DNA of 64,000 nucleotides. Origin: Salegentibacter sp. Its GTDB lineage: Bacteria; Bacteroidota; Bacteroidia; Flavobacteriales; Flavobacteriaceae. Position 1 is the stretch's first letter; every line of letters begins with the position of its first letter. The translations under genes and the position numbers were made by a program. Below are positions 17,273 to 25,900 of the stretch, piece after piece. The stretch is taken from the NCBI GenBank assembly GCA_017795085.1, contig CP051246.1:434001-498000 (forward strand), in the 5' to 3' direction. The notes under the pieces were generated by a model. The model saw only the letters and a program-made list of their open reading frames with translations, had not been told where the DNA came from and searched no databases.

Positions 17273-17303
17273 CAAATATAGTTACGAAAATTAAACCCAC
17301 AAA
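17273..17303 (-). promoter_or_regulatory. Bacteroidota-type promoter of the trp operon
   Basis: On the minus strand TTTG (17300-17303) and TATATTTG (17273-17280) are separated by exactly 19 bases. This matches the Bacteroidota sigma-A consensus, TTTG at -33 and TAnnTTTG at -7. The box ends 6 bases before the leader-peptide ATG, so the transcript has a very short leader or starts close to that ATG. Confidence 0.85.
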
Positions 17304-17312
17304 GAAAAATAT

Positions 17313-17343
17313 AAAAAAAGAGGCTTTTAAAAGCCTCTTTTTT
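17313..17343 (-). terminator. Rho-independent terminator of the yceI operon
   Basis: AAAAAAAGAGGCTTTT and AAAAGCCTCTTTTTT form a nearly loopless perfect inverted repeat flanked by A and T runs. It lies about 20 bases after the stop of the yceI-like gene and just before the trp promoter, so it insulates trp from the operon upstream. It could act in both directions. Confidence 0.85.
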
Positions 17344-17361
17344 GTTAAACGGTTCTACGAC

Positions 17362-17862
17362 TTAAAATTTCAATTCAACATTCAGGTCAAAATTGTCATA
17401 GATAGTTTGGTCACCAAGTCCAGAGAAAAAACTACCTGAATTATAGCGTACATCATATTTAGAGCGATCTATACTTAATTTGGCAGTTGCGGTTCCCTGT
17501 TCAACATCAAGGTCAAAAGTTACGGGATTGGTTTTTTCTTTAATAGTAAGGTCACCAACCACCCCGTAAGTTTTGGTATCTTTTTTTGCTACGCTGGTAA
17601 TTGCCAGATGTGCGGTTGGGTGTTTTTCAACCCCAAAGAAATCTTCGGAATTTAAGTGTCCTTCAAGGCCGGCTTTATCATCGCCGGTAAGATCGGTAAC
17701 GGTGATGCTGGTCATATCCATTACAAACTCTCCGCCGGTAACTTCATCGTTTTCAAAGTTTAGCTTTCCGTCTTTTAATTCGATAGTTCCGGAGTGTGAA
17801 CCTAAAACTTTTTTTCCTTTCCACTGGATCTTGCTTTCCTGGGTGCTAATTTTCTTTTCCAT
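17362..17862 (-). CDS. YceI-family lipid-binding protein, without signal peptide
   Basis: A 166-residue YceI protein, an eight-stranded beta barrel of lipocalin type that binds isoprenoid-type lipids in the family. Characteristic segments are IQWKGKKVLGSHSGTIEL, DMTSITVTDL, HLNSEDFFGVEKHPTA and LTIKEKTNPVTFDL. Unlike its neighbour it begins MEKKISTQESKIQW, with no signal peptide, so it should stay in the cytosol. It is clearly a paralogue of the adjacent gene, from which it is separated by 15 bases; a tandem duplication with loss of the export signal is likely. It is the last gene of the MarR-led operon. Confidence 0.88.
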   Translation of the reverse strand: MEKKISTQESKIQWKGKKVLGSHSGTIELKDGKLNFENDEVTGGEFVMDMTSITVTDLTGDDKAGLEGHLNSEDFFGVEKHPTAHLAITSVAKKDTKTYGVVGDLTIKEKTNPVTFDLDVEQGTATAKLSIDRSKYDVRYNSGSFFSGLGDQTIYDNFDLNVELKF

Positions 17863-17877
17863 AGTTATTTTTCTTTT

Positions 17878-18453
17878 TTAAAACTTTAATTCAACTTTTA
17901 AATCAAAATTGTCATAAATGGTTTTGTCTCCTAAATTATCAAAGAAACTCCCTGAACCATATCGCACGTTAAATTTTGTACGGTCAATAGTTAATTTAGT
18001 TGAAGCAGAATCTTCATTCCATTTTAAATCAAAGGTTACCGGGTGGGTTTCTTTTTTAATGGTAAGATCGGCTACCACACCATAAGTGCCATCATCTTTC
18101 TTTGCTGCATTGGTAATTACCAGTTTAGAAGTAGGATAAGTTTCTACTCCAAAGAAATCATCAGATTTTAAATGGCCCTCTAATTTGCCTTTGCCTTCAC
18201 CTTCTATATCGGTAACATTAATACTGGTCATATCAATTTTAAATTCACCGCCCTTAAGCTCGCCGTCTTCAAGGATAAAATGTCCATCTTTCAGGCTTAT
18301 GGTGCCTTCGTGAAACCCGGTTACTTTCTCACCCCGCCATTCAACATTACTTTCTTTTACATCTACTTTTTTCTCTTCAATTTTGTTTGAAGAAAAAGCC
18401 GCGGTAAATACTATAGCAGCAACAATAGCAACTTTTAATACATTTTTTTTCAT
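17878..18453 (-). CDS. YceI-family protein with signal peptide
   Basis: A 191-residue YceI protein. An N-terminal signal peptide (KKNVLKVAIVAAIVFTAAFS) precedes the barrel, which has VEWRGEKVTGFHEGTI, DMTSINVTDIEG, DDFFGVETYPTSKLVI and FFDNLGDKTIYDNFDL. It should be periplasmic or anchored outside, and may carry a hydrophobic ligand such as a quinone or polyisoprenoid; that is family knowledge and not visible here. It lies 29 bases after the nitroreductase gene in the same operon. Confidence 0.9.
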   Translation of the reverse strand: MKKNVLKVAIVAAIVFTAAFSSNKIEEKKVDVKESNVEWRGEKVTGFHEGTISLKDGHFILEDGELKGGEFKIDMTSINVTDIEGEGKGKLEGHLKSDDFFGVETYPTSKLVITNAAKKDDGTYGVVADLTIKKETHPVTFDLKWNEDSASTKLTIDRTKFNVRYGSGSFFDNLGDKTIYDNFDLKVELKF

Positions 18454-18482
18454 TTTCTTATTTTTAAAATTCAGTTATTGAT

Positions 18483-19115
18483 TTAGATAATATGGAATAA
18501 TTCTTCTTTTTGTTTTCTTACTTTTTTAGCGTGCTGCATTTGATCTTCCTCACTGCGGAATCCTGCGGTTGCTATAACTGCTGAAGTTAGGTTAGTCTCG
18601 TTAATTCCCAGGATTTCATCAAACTTTTGAGCATCAAAACCTTCCATAGGGCAGGTATCAATTTTTAAGTGGGCAGCAGCTGATAATAGATTTCCTAAAG
18701 CGATATAAGCTTGTTTTTGAGCCCAAGTTTTTTGATTAGCTTCGGGTTGCTCTACAATATTGGTAGTGAGCATATTTTTTAGTCCGCTTAAATCTTGAAT
18801 CTGAATATCCCGTATTTTACTTATATTATCCAGATAAGCATCTAAATAATTTTCATCGATTTTTTTTAAGCCTGCAAAAACAAATACATGAGAAGCATCG
18901 GTTAATTGTGATTGGTTCCAGGCAGCAGGTTTTAATTTAGCTTTGGTTTCTTCATCAGAAATCACAAAAACCTCATAGGGTTGTAGGCCGTAAGATGATG
19001 CTGAAAGTTGAATGCTTTTTAGCAAACTTTGTACTTCATCTTCTGATAATTTCTTTTCAGGATTAAATTTTTTAGTGGCGTAGCGCCAGTTTAAGTTTTC
19101 GATATAATTTTCCAT
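18483..19115 (-). CDS. NAD(P)H-dependent nitroreductase-family oxidoreductase
   Basis: A 210-residue FMN-dependent enzyme of the nitroreductase family. The N-terminal NWRYATKKFNPEKKLS segment supplies FMN-contacting residues, LSASSYGLQPYEV is the conserved second FMN motif, and CPMEGFDAQKFDEIL is the third. Such enzymes reduce nitro compounds, quinones or dihydropteridines. The gene follows the marR gene by 2 bases and precedes the yceI pair, so a role in handling quinone-like or nitroaromatic compounds under MarR control is a reasonable inference. Confidence 0.88.
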   Translation of the reverse strand: MENYIENLNWRYATKKFNPEKKLSEDEVQSLLKSIQLSASSYGLQPYEVFVISDEETKAKLKPAAWNQSQLTDASHVFVFAGLKKIDENYLDAYLDNISKIRDIQIQDLSGLKNMLTTNIVEQPEANQKTWAQKQAYIALGNLLSAAAHLKIDTCPMEGFDAQKFDEILGINETNLTSAVIATAGFRSEEDQMQHAKKVRKQKEELFHII

Positions 19116-19117
19116 AA

Positions 19118-19567
19118 TTAATCTCTCATTTTGTTTAAAGATTCGATAATTTCTTTTATTTCTTTCTCATTAAGGTTTTTGGTCATTTCTTCTTCTACGG
19201 CGTCAATTTTGGGGTCTATTTCCTTTAAAAGTTCAAGGCCTTTTTGGGTAATACTTATCTCAACTTTACGCCGATTGGCCGGGCATATTATTCTTTCAGC
19301 AAACTCTTTAGCAATAAGTTTGTCTACAAGGCGCGTGGTATTACTCATTTTGCTTACCATACGGTCCTGAATAGTACTTAAGTTAGCCGGCTTCCCTTTT
19401 TGCCCGCGTAAAATACGCAATACGTTAAACTGCGGAATCGAAATATCAAAGGCTTTCAGGCTTTCGGCTACTTTGTCGTTAATACAATTGGCAGTAACCA
19501 AAATACTGAGGCTTAGTTTTCGAGCGTCAGGCAATTTTTCGGTTTTTAATCTTTCTTCAATACTCAT
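19118..19567 (-). CDS. MarR-family transcriptional regulator
   Basis: A 149-residue winged-helix regulator. The pattern of MarR is visible: an N-terminal dimerisation helix, FNVLRILRGQKGKPANLSTI leading into the recognition helix DRMVSKMSNTTRLVDKLI, and the wing around CPANRRKVEISITQKG. I take the start at 19567 (MSIEERLKTE), which sits just after a palindrome; upstream ATG-like starts would run through the operator. It leads the operon marR-nitroreductase-yceI-yceI and probably represses it through the operator at 19581-19596. Confidence 0.87.
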   Translation of the reverse strand: MSIEERLKTEKLPDARKLSLSILVTANCINDKVAESLKAFDISIPQFNVLRILRGQKGKPANLSTIQDRMVSKMSNTTRLVDKLIAKEFAERIICPANRRKVEISITQKGLELLKEIDPKIDAVEEEMTKNLNEKEIKEIIESLNKMRD

Positions 19568-19599
19568 TTGTTTAAACAACATTTGTATGTACAAATATA
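19568..19599 (-). promoter_or_regulatory. MarR-type operator overlapping the -7 box
   Basis: ATTTGTA-TG-TACAAAT (19581-19596) is a perfect 16-base dyad, the usual size for MarR binding. On the minus strand a TATATTTG -7 box occupies 19592-19599, so a protein bound to the dyad would block the promoter. A second perfect palindrome, TTGTTTAAACAA (19568-19579), lies between it and the marR start. No clear -33 TTTG is present, so the promoter may be weak. Confidence 0.65.
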
Positions 19600-19858
19600 T
19601 GTCGAAATTTAGAGATATACTTTAATGAAAAGTTAAATTTTTTAGGCTAAGGGAGCGTTGTACAATTCTAAAAAGTTTCAATATCTTTACGCTTGGATAG
19701 TGGTAACAAACAAAATATTAAATATGAAAGCCCATAATCATAATTCCCGATTCTGATATCTCTTCAGGATGAGACAAGCTGGGCATTTTAAAATGAATGG
19801 TCAATACTAAATTGACATAAAAATAATAATAATCAGTTTTTTATAAAATTTTATATAG

Positions 19859-20173
19859 ATGAAAGAATTAGATCAGGAAACCTGGAAAAGCCAGGCTGAA
19901 AGTGATAAGGAAGCGATAATCTTAGATGTTCGTACCGAAGAAGAAGTAGAAGAGGGATATATTCCCGGCGCTAAAAATATTGATATATATAAAGGACAGG
20001 GTTTTGTTGATGAAATAGAAAACCTCGATAAATCAAAAAATTACTATGTGTATTGTCGTTCTGGTAAGAGAAGTGCACAGGCCTGTCAGTTAATGAATCA
20101 GATGGGTTTTGAAAACACCTATAATCTTGAAGGCGGCATTTTAGACTGGGAAGGTGAGATAGTTGAAGAGTAA
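19859..20173 (+). CDS. Single-domain rhodanese (sulfurtransferase)
   Basis: A 104-residue protein with one rhodanese domain. The LDVRTEEEVEEGYIPGAKNI segment is the CH2A motif and YVYCRSGKRSAQA contains the active-site cysteine with the basic CRSGKR loop typical of thiosulfate sulfurtransferases. There is no signal peptide, so it acts in the cytosol. It stands alone between a divergent MarR operon and an outer-membrane protein gene, and ends at a terminator. Confidence 0.88.
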   Translation: MKELDQETWKSQAESDKEAIILDVRTEEEVEEGYIPGAKNIDIYKGQGFVDEIENLDKSKNYYVYCRSGKRSAQACQLMNQMGFENTYNLEGGILDWEGEIVEE

Positions 20174-20202
20174 AAAATCAAGTGTTTCTAATTTTTAAAA
20201 TT

Positions 20203-20231
20203 AAGCATCGGCTAAAAACCGGTGCTTTTTT
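20203..20231 (+). terminator. Rho-independent terminator of the rhodanese gene
   Basis: AAGCATCGG (20203-20211) pairs with CCGGTGCTT (20219-20227, one G-T pair), with a loop of 7 bases and a following T run. It is about 30 bases beyond the rhodanese stop. Confidence 0.75.
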
Positions 20232-20337
20232 ATATACGTTTCTAAAAAAAAATACGTTAACAGAAGTGCCGGGACATTCTTATTATTTTTTATTAAAATA
20301 TTAAGCCGGAGCGAAAAGTTTAAACCTATATTTTATT

Positions 20338-20979
20338 ATGAATAAATCTTTTTTTCTTGTTATAGCTGCAGTTTTTTGTTTTGGTTTCTCACAAGCCCAG
20401 GAATATAGCTTTGGTATTAAAGGGGGTGCTAATTATGCATTTGGTGGGGAAATACAGGGGAATATTGAAGGTACTGTAACTCCTGAATCTGAAATTGGTT
20501 TTCATGGCGGGGTATTCCTTCAATTGGAATTCGGGAAATTCTTTGTTCGTCCTGAGGTAATGTATAACACTGTGGAAACCACTTTTGATTTTCCGAATTT
20601 AGCTTCTACTTCTACTTATTCGGTAGAAAAGATTAGTGTCCCTTTATTAATTGGGTATAATGTGTGGGGGCCTGTTGATATTTACGCAGGACCTGCCGTT
20701 CAAAAGATTATGAACGCTACATTAGATCCCCAAAACCAGGATATTACGGCTCAAACCACTCCTTTGGCAGCCCAGGCCGGGGTGAAGCTTAATTTCGGAA
20801 GGTTTGAGCTTGATTTACGCTATGACCATAGCTTATCAAAATCACCTTCTCCTCAAAATGCAGGAACAGTTGGAGATCTTACCGATAGCCGTTTAAATCA
20901 GGTTTTATTAAGTATTGGTTTTACAATAGGTAACAACGAATTGAACTTTGGTCGTAAACGCGGAAACTGCTACTTTTAA
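20338..20979 (+). CDS. Outer-membrane beta-barrel protein, PorT-like
   Basis: A 213-residue protein with a signal peptide ending around SQAQ (residue 20). The rest alternates hydrophobic and polar residues in the pattern of an eight-stranded outer-membrane barrel (GIKGGANYAFGG, FGKFFVRPEVMYN, GPVDIYAGPAVQ, FELDLRYDHSL). This matches the porin-like OMP_b-brl_2 group of Bacteroidota. The C-terminal residues NCYF are unusual: barrels normally end in an aromatic preceded by alternating residues, here satisfied only by the final phenylalanine. The function is unknown. Confidence 0.8.
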   Translation: MNKSFFLVIAAVFCFGFSQAQEYSFGIKGGANYAFGGEIQGNIEGTVTPESEIGFHGGVFLQLEFGKFFVRPEVMYNTVETTFDFPNLASTSTYSVEKISVPLLIGYNVWGPVDIYAGPAVQKIMNATLDPQNQDITAQTTPLAAQAGVKLNFGRFELDLRYDHSLSKSPSPQNAGTVGDLTDSRLNQVLLSIGFTIGNNELNFGRKRGNCYF

Positions 20980-21196
20980 ATAATTATAAGAAGTATGTGT
21001 AAAAGACCCTGGTTTCGAATATAGGAATCAGGGTTTGTTATTTTTGCTGAATTATTAAAATAAAAATCTTTTATTTTGTAAATTAGTAAAAACTAAACCG
21101 CGCCATACTTACCAACCAAATCTACAATTACCTGAATAAGGCAATACCTGTTTAAATTTATATGCAGGCCGGTTAGTAATACAAAATACAAATGCC

Positions 21197-21883
21197 ATGA
21201 AAGAATTGTATTCTATTAGGCCGGGGAAACGCAGAAAACTTATTCTGATATTAGCTGTTTTCTTTTTTATTTTTTTAGGAACTGAGTTTATAGAAAAGAA
21301 ATATATGCAGCAAATTAATCACGATTTTTCGTCGTTGTATGAAGATCGTTTAATTCCTGCCTCGCAACTTTATGAGATGTCAGAACTACTTCACGAGAAA
21401 CAATTTATTTTTGAATTGCTTGAAGAAAATGAGTTTCGGTTTACGCCTGCCAATATTGCTAAAGTAGAAAAAGAAAACCGGCAGTTTGAAGAAATTTTGA
21501 CAAAATATGAAACCACTTACCTGGTGGAAGAAGAAGAACAATATCTCAATGGGTTTAAAACTGATTTAAATGCTTATCTGAAAGTTGAAAAAGAAATTTT
21601 ATTTCATCTGGAAAATCAAAATTACAGTACCGCCCAGTTGTTAATTCATTCTGAAGGGCGGGAATTATATAATCAGGCCAATGCCAAACTCCATAAACTG
21701 GCTCAAATTCAGCCTAAAATCGGGAAAGAATTGCTGGCACATTACCAAAGCAGTTTTGGGAGTTCCAGCGCTTTGTATTATTTTAAAGTAGCCTTAACCC
21801 TTATAATCGGACTTTTAATATTACGGATTTTAGGTTTTATAAACTTAGTGACTACTCCTAAACAACGTTTTGAGTGGAATTAA
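21197..21883 (+). CDS. Membrane protein with periplasmic four-helix-bundle sensor-like domain
   Basis: A 228-residue protein. A basic N-terminus and a hydrophobic helix (about 14-30) are followed by about 160 residues of amphipathic helices (for example YEMSELLHEKQFIFELLEEN and VEKENRQFEEILTKYE), and a second hydrophobic helix near 195-215. This is the layout of the 4HB_MCP ligand-binding domain, but no HAMP, kinase or methyl-accepting region follows. It may be a stand-alone sensor module or a scaffold. No partner is adjacent. Confidence 0.65.
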   Translation: MKELYSIRPGKRRKLILILAVFFFIFLGTEFIEKKYMQQINHDFSSLYEDRLIPASQLYEMSELLHEKQFIFELLEENEFRFTPANIAKVEKENRQFEEILTKYETTYLVEEEEQYLNGFKTDLNAYLKVEKEILFHLENQNYSTAQLLIHSEGRELYNQANAKLHKLAQIQPKIGKELLAHYQSSFGSSSALYYFKVALTLIIGLLILRILGFINLVTTPKQRFEWN

Positions 21884-21914
21884 AAAGGGTTTTAATCGGT
21901 GAGTTAGAGGGGAT

Positions 21915-22598
21915 TTAAACACTTTTTTGTACAACTTCAAATACCCGTTGCCCGTCACATTTTAAGGTTTTTGAAGGATATTTTAAAAGCAGGGCATAAT
22001 CGTGGGTGGCCATTAGAATAGTATTTCCATTTTTGCTGATTTCCTGTAAAACTTCCATCACTTCCACAGAAGTCTGTGGATCTAAATTCCCGGTAGGTTC
22101 ATCGGCCAGAATTAATTCAGGATCGTTTAATAAAGCCCTTGCTATAGCTACACGTTGCTGTTCGCCACCAGAGAGTTGATAAGGATATTTAAAACCCTTG
22201 GTTTTCATGCCTACTTTATTTAGAACATCGTCAATTCGGTTGTCCATAGCCACTTTATCTTTCCAGCCGGTAGCTTTTAATACAAACAGTAAGTTTTCTT
22301 TTACATTCCGATCGGTCAATAATTTAAAATCCTGAAAAACCACCCCCAGCTTTCGGCGTAAATACGGAATGTCTTTTTCTTTTAAAGTGCGAAGATTATA
22401 ATCTACAATGCTGCCTTCGCCTTCGTTTAGCGGCAGGTCACCGTACAGGGTTTTCATAAAACTACTTTTTCCTGTTCCGGTTTTACCAATTAAATAAACA
22501 AAATCACCCTTGTTTACGGTTACATCAACTTCAGAAAGGATAAGGGTTTCCCGCTGATAAATAGCGGCGTTTTTGAGTTCGAGCACAGGTTGGGACAT
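21915..22598 (-). CDS. ftsE: FtsE-like ABC transporter ATPase
   Basis: A 227-residue ATPase with Walker A GKTGTGKSS (about 38-46), Q-loop VVFQDFKLL, signature LSGGEQQRVAIARAL and Walker B LILADEPTGNLD. The closest fit is FtsE, the cytoplasmic ATPase of the FtsEX complex that controls peptidoglycan hydrolases at the division site, although LolD-type ATPases look similar. The membrane partner ftsX is not next to it, which is common in Bacteroidota. It is convergent with the four-helix-bundle gene. Confidence 0.8.
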   Translation of the reverse strand: MSQPVLELKNAAIYQRETLILSEVDVTVNKGDFVYLIGKTGTGKSSFMKTLYGDLPLNEGEGSIVDYNLRTLKEKDIPYLRRKLGVVFQDFKLLTDRNVKENLLFVLKATGWKDKVAMDNRIDDVLNKVGMKTKGFKYPYQLSGGEQQRVAIARALLNDPELILADEPTGNLDPQTSVEVMEVLQEISKNGNTILMATHDYALLLKYPSKTLKCDGQRVFEVVQKSV

Positions 22599-22943
22599 AA
22601 CTTCGTTTAAAAATTTTTACGTAAATGTAGTAAACAGATTTTACAAATAAATATTTTACTCGGTAATCAAAATTAAAGGAGTCTTGTTTCGAAATTAAAA
22701 TATATTTCCCTAAGAATGCCTCGTAGACTTATCTCAAACTTGCTTTTTACTTTGATTTTGCAATAAAAGGAAAAAGTATTCCAAGCCGCATTCATTACTT
22801 ATTCTGTAAACTCATCTCGTTAAAGTGTTGATATTTAGTTGTTTATTTTTGTTTTGAGAACTTTTGTTGAGAAATACCCATGATGAGCTTTGAATTTAAC
22901 ATAATTATCGTACTAAACGAGCGTTAATAAATCAAGGTTAATT
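22599..22943. other. Intergenic region between divergent genes
   Basis: AT-rich, with no open frame, no strong hairpin and no clear repeat. It separates the divergent ftsE-like and TPR genes and must contain both promoters. Only the TPR-side -7 box (next entry) is convincing. Confidence 0.5.
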
Positions 22944-22951
22944 TATCTTTG
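22944..22951 (+). promoter_or_regulatory. Candidate -7 promoter box for the TPR-barrel operon
   Basis: TATCTTTG matches TAnnTTTG and lies 23 bases before the ATG of the TPR gene. I do not see a TTTG at the expected -33 position, so confidence is limited. Confidence 0.45.
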
Positions 22952-22974
22952 AAACATCAACTTAAAACCTAATT

Positions 22975-25900
22975 ATGAGATTTTATAAAGCCTTATTACT
23001 ACCTGCTTTTGTTTTGATGTCTTTTTCTGCGATTTCGCAGCAATCGGCAGTTTATACGCACGAGTTGGCTCAATTTAACCGGGCCTTGGAGTTGTACAAT
23101 AATGAGCAGTTCTTAGCCTCTCAAAATCTTTTTGATGAGGTGATGGACGATACAGAAGATGAAAAAATTAAAGGTGATTGTGCGTATTATATCGCCAATG
23201 CAGCGGTTAGGTTAAATCAACCCGGGGCCGATAAATTAATGGAACGGTTTGTAACCCGCTATCCCAACAGTACCAAAACAAATTCGGCTTATATTGATGT
23301 AGCCAATTATTATTTTGAGACCGGAAAATATAACTTGTCTCGTAAATGGTACGATAAAGTTGATGAAAATAGCCTTGGTCGAAAGGACCGGGAGCGTTAT
23401 TATTTTAATAGTGGTTATACTTATTTTAAGGCTAATCAATACGAGCAGGCACGCACTTATTTTGAGCGCATTCGCGATTCGCAAGAGTTTGGTTCGCAGG
23501 CTAAATATTATATCGGGTATATGGCTTATGAATCTGATGATTATGAAGAGGCCAATGAGAATTTTGAACAGGTTGAAAATAACGATCGTTATACCGAAAA
23601 CCTTTCTTATTTCCAGGCCGATATGAATTTTAAACTCGGCAATTTTGAAGAAGCTATTAAATTGGCTAAAGAACAATTGCAGAAGTCCAACCGCCTTGAG
23701 CAATCTGAATTGAATAAAATTATTGGTGAGAGTTATTTTAACCTGGAAGAATATGCAGAAGCTATTCCGTATCTTAAAGAATATCGCGGGCTTCGTGGAA
23801 AATGGAATAATACCGATTATTATCAATTAGGTTATGCTTATTATAAACAAGGCGATTTTGAAAATGCCGTTTCAGAGTTTAATAAAATTATAGGTGGGAA
23901 AAATGATGTGGCGCAAAATGCTTATTATCATTTGGCCCAAAGTTACCTTAATTTAGACCGTAAACAACAAGCCTTAAATGCCTTTAAGAATGCCGCTGAA
24001 ATGGAGTTTGATAAAGAAATCCAGAAAGATGCATTTTTGAATTACGCTAAATTAAGTTATGAGATAGGTAATTCTTATGAAAGCCCTTCCCAGGTGCTTA
24101 TAAATTATCTCGAAACTTATCCTGCTTCAGAAGAACGCGATGAAGTAGAGGCTTTGCTAATTGATTCTTTTATAACGTCTAAAAACTACGAGGAAGCGAT
24201 GCATTTGCTAGAAAATAACCGAAATTTTAGCAATAAGCAGGCTTATCAAAAAGTGGCATACTATTATGGGCTGGAGCTTTACGATGAACAGGATTATCAT
24301 ACGGCTATTGAAAATTTTGAAAAGGCCTTAAATGAACCCAGAAATTCAAAAATCACTGCCCAGTCTACTTTTTGGAAAGCAGAAAGTGAATTCAACATCA
24401 ATCGTATTGATGATGCGATTATAGGCTATCGGGAATTTAGCGGTATGAGTGCAGCACAAGGCACGCCAGAAATGGAAAATTTGGATTATAATTTAGGCTA
24501 TGCTTATTTCAAAAAGAAAGAATACAAGCGGGCAATAGAATATTTTAAGAATTATACAGCAAACAACAGCCATGATTCCAGTCGTAGAAATGATGCACTT
24601 TTGCGCCTGGGTGATAGTTATTTTGTAAATAGCCAGTACTGGCCGGCGATTGAAACTTATCAAAAAGCCCTGGGTAACAGGGTTTCCAATATGGATTACG
24701 CGGCTTTCCAAAAAGCCTTGAGCTATGGTTTTATAGACCGAAGTGAAACCAAAATTGAAGAACTCAACAAATTTATTAGTACCTATCCTCGTTCTCCGTA
24801 TAGGGATGATGCTATGTACGAATTGGGAAATACCTATGTTTCGGCCAATAATACCTCACAAGCCGTTCAAGTTTATAACCGATTAATAAATGAAGTTTCA
24901 GGAAGCTCGTTTGTACCTAAAGCAATGTTGCGCCAGGGCTTGATTTATTACAATGCCGATCAGGGGGAAAAAGCTTTAGACCGACTTAAAAGAGTAGTGA
25001 ACGATTATCCTAATACCCCGGAAGCTATGCAGGCGGTTTCTACGGCCAGAATGGTGTATGTAGATTTGGGAAGAACGAGTGAATATGCCAACTGGGTGAA
25101 AGGAGTTGATTTCGTGGAAGTTTCAGATGCCGATTTGGATAATACAACCTATGAATCTGCCGAAAACCAATATTTTAATGATAATATTGAACGTGCCATC
25201 AGTGGTTTTGAAGAATATGTTCGAAATTTTCCAAGCGGGTTACATTCAATAGAAGCCAACTATTACCTGGCACAACTTTATTACCGCCAGGCTGAAAAAG
25301 AAAAATCGGTTAAGCATTATGAATTTGTGGTCAATAAGCCTTCTAATGAATATACCGAGCAGTCTTTGGCGCGTTTATCTGAAATCAGATTGTCAAACAA
25401 AAATTATAAAGATGCCGTGGCACTATTAGAGCGCTTGGAAAAAGAAGCAGAATCTGCAAGTAATGTAATTTATGCGCAATCTAATTTGATGAAATCTTTT
25501 GATGAGCTCAATCAACCTGATCGTGCTGCGAGTTATGCTGAAAAAGTTTTGGATAACCCGGAAGCCGATTCCCGTGCCAAAACAGATGCTCAACTTATTG
25601 TAGCCCGTTCTGCAATTAAAAATGGAAACCAGGACAGGGCCAAAGAAGCCTATAAAGAAGTTCAGAAAAATGCTACCGGAGAGCTGGCCGCCGAAGCGCT
25701 TTATTACGATGCTTACTTTAAGCATGAAGGCGGGAATTTTGAAGCTTCAAATGCGGCTGTACAGATTTTGGCCAAAGATTTTTCAGGATATAAAAAATGG
25801 GGGGCTAAAGGCCTCTTGTTAATGGCCAAAAACTTTGATGAATTAGAGGATGCCTACCAGGCTACTTATATTTTGGAAAATTTGATAGAAAATTTCCAAA

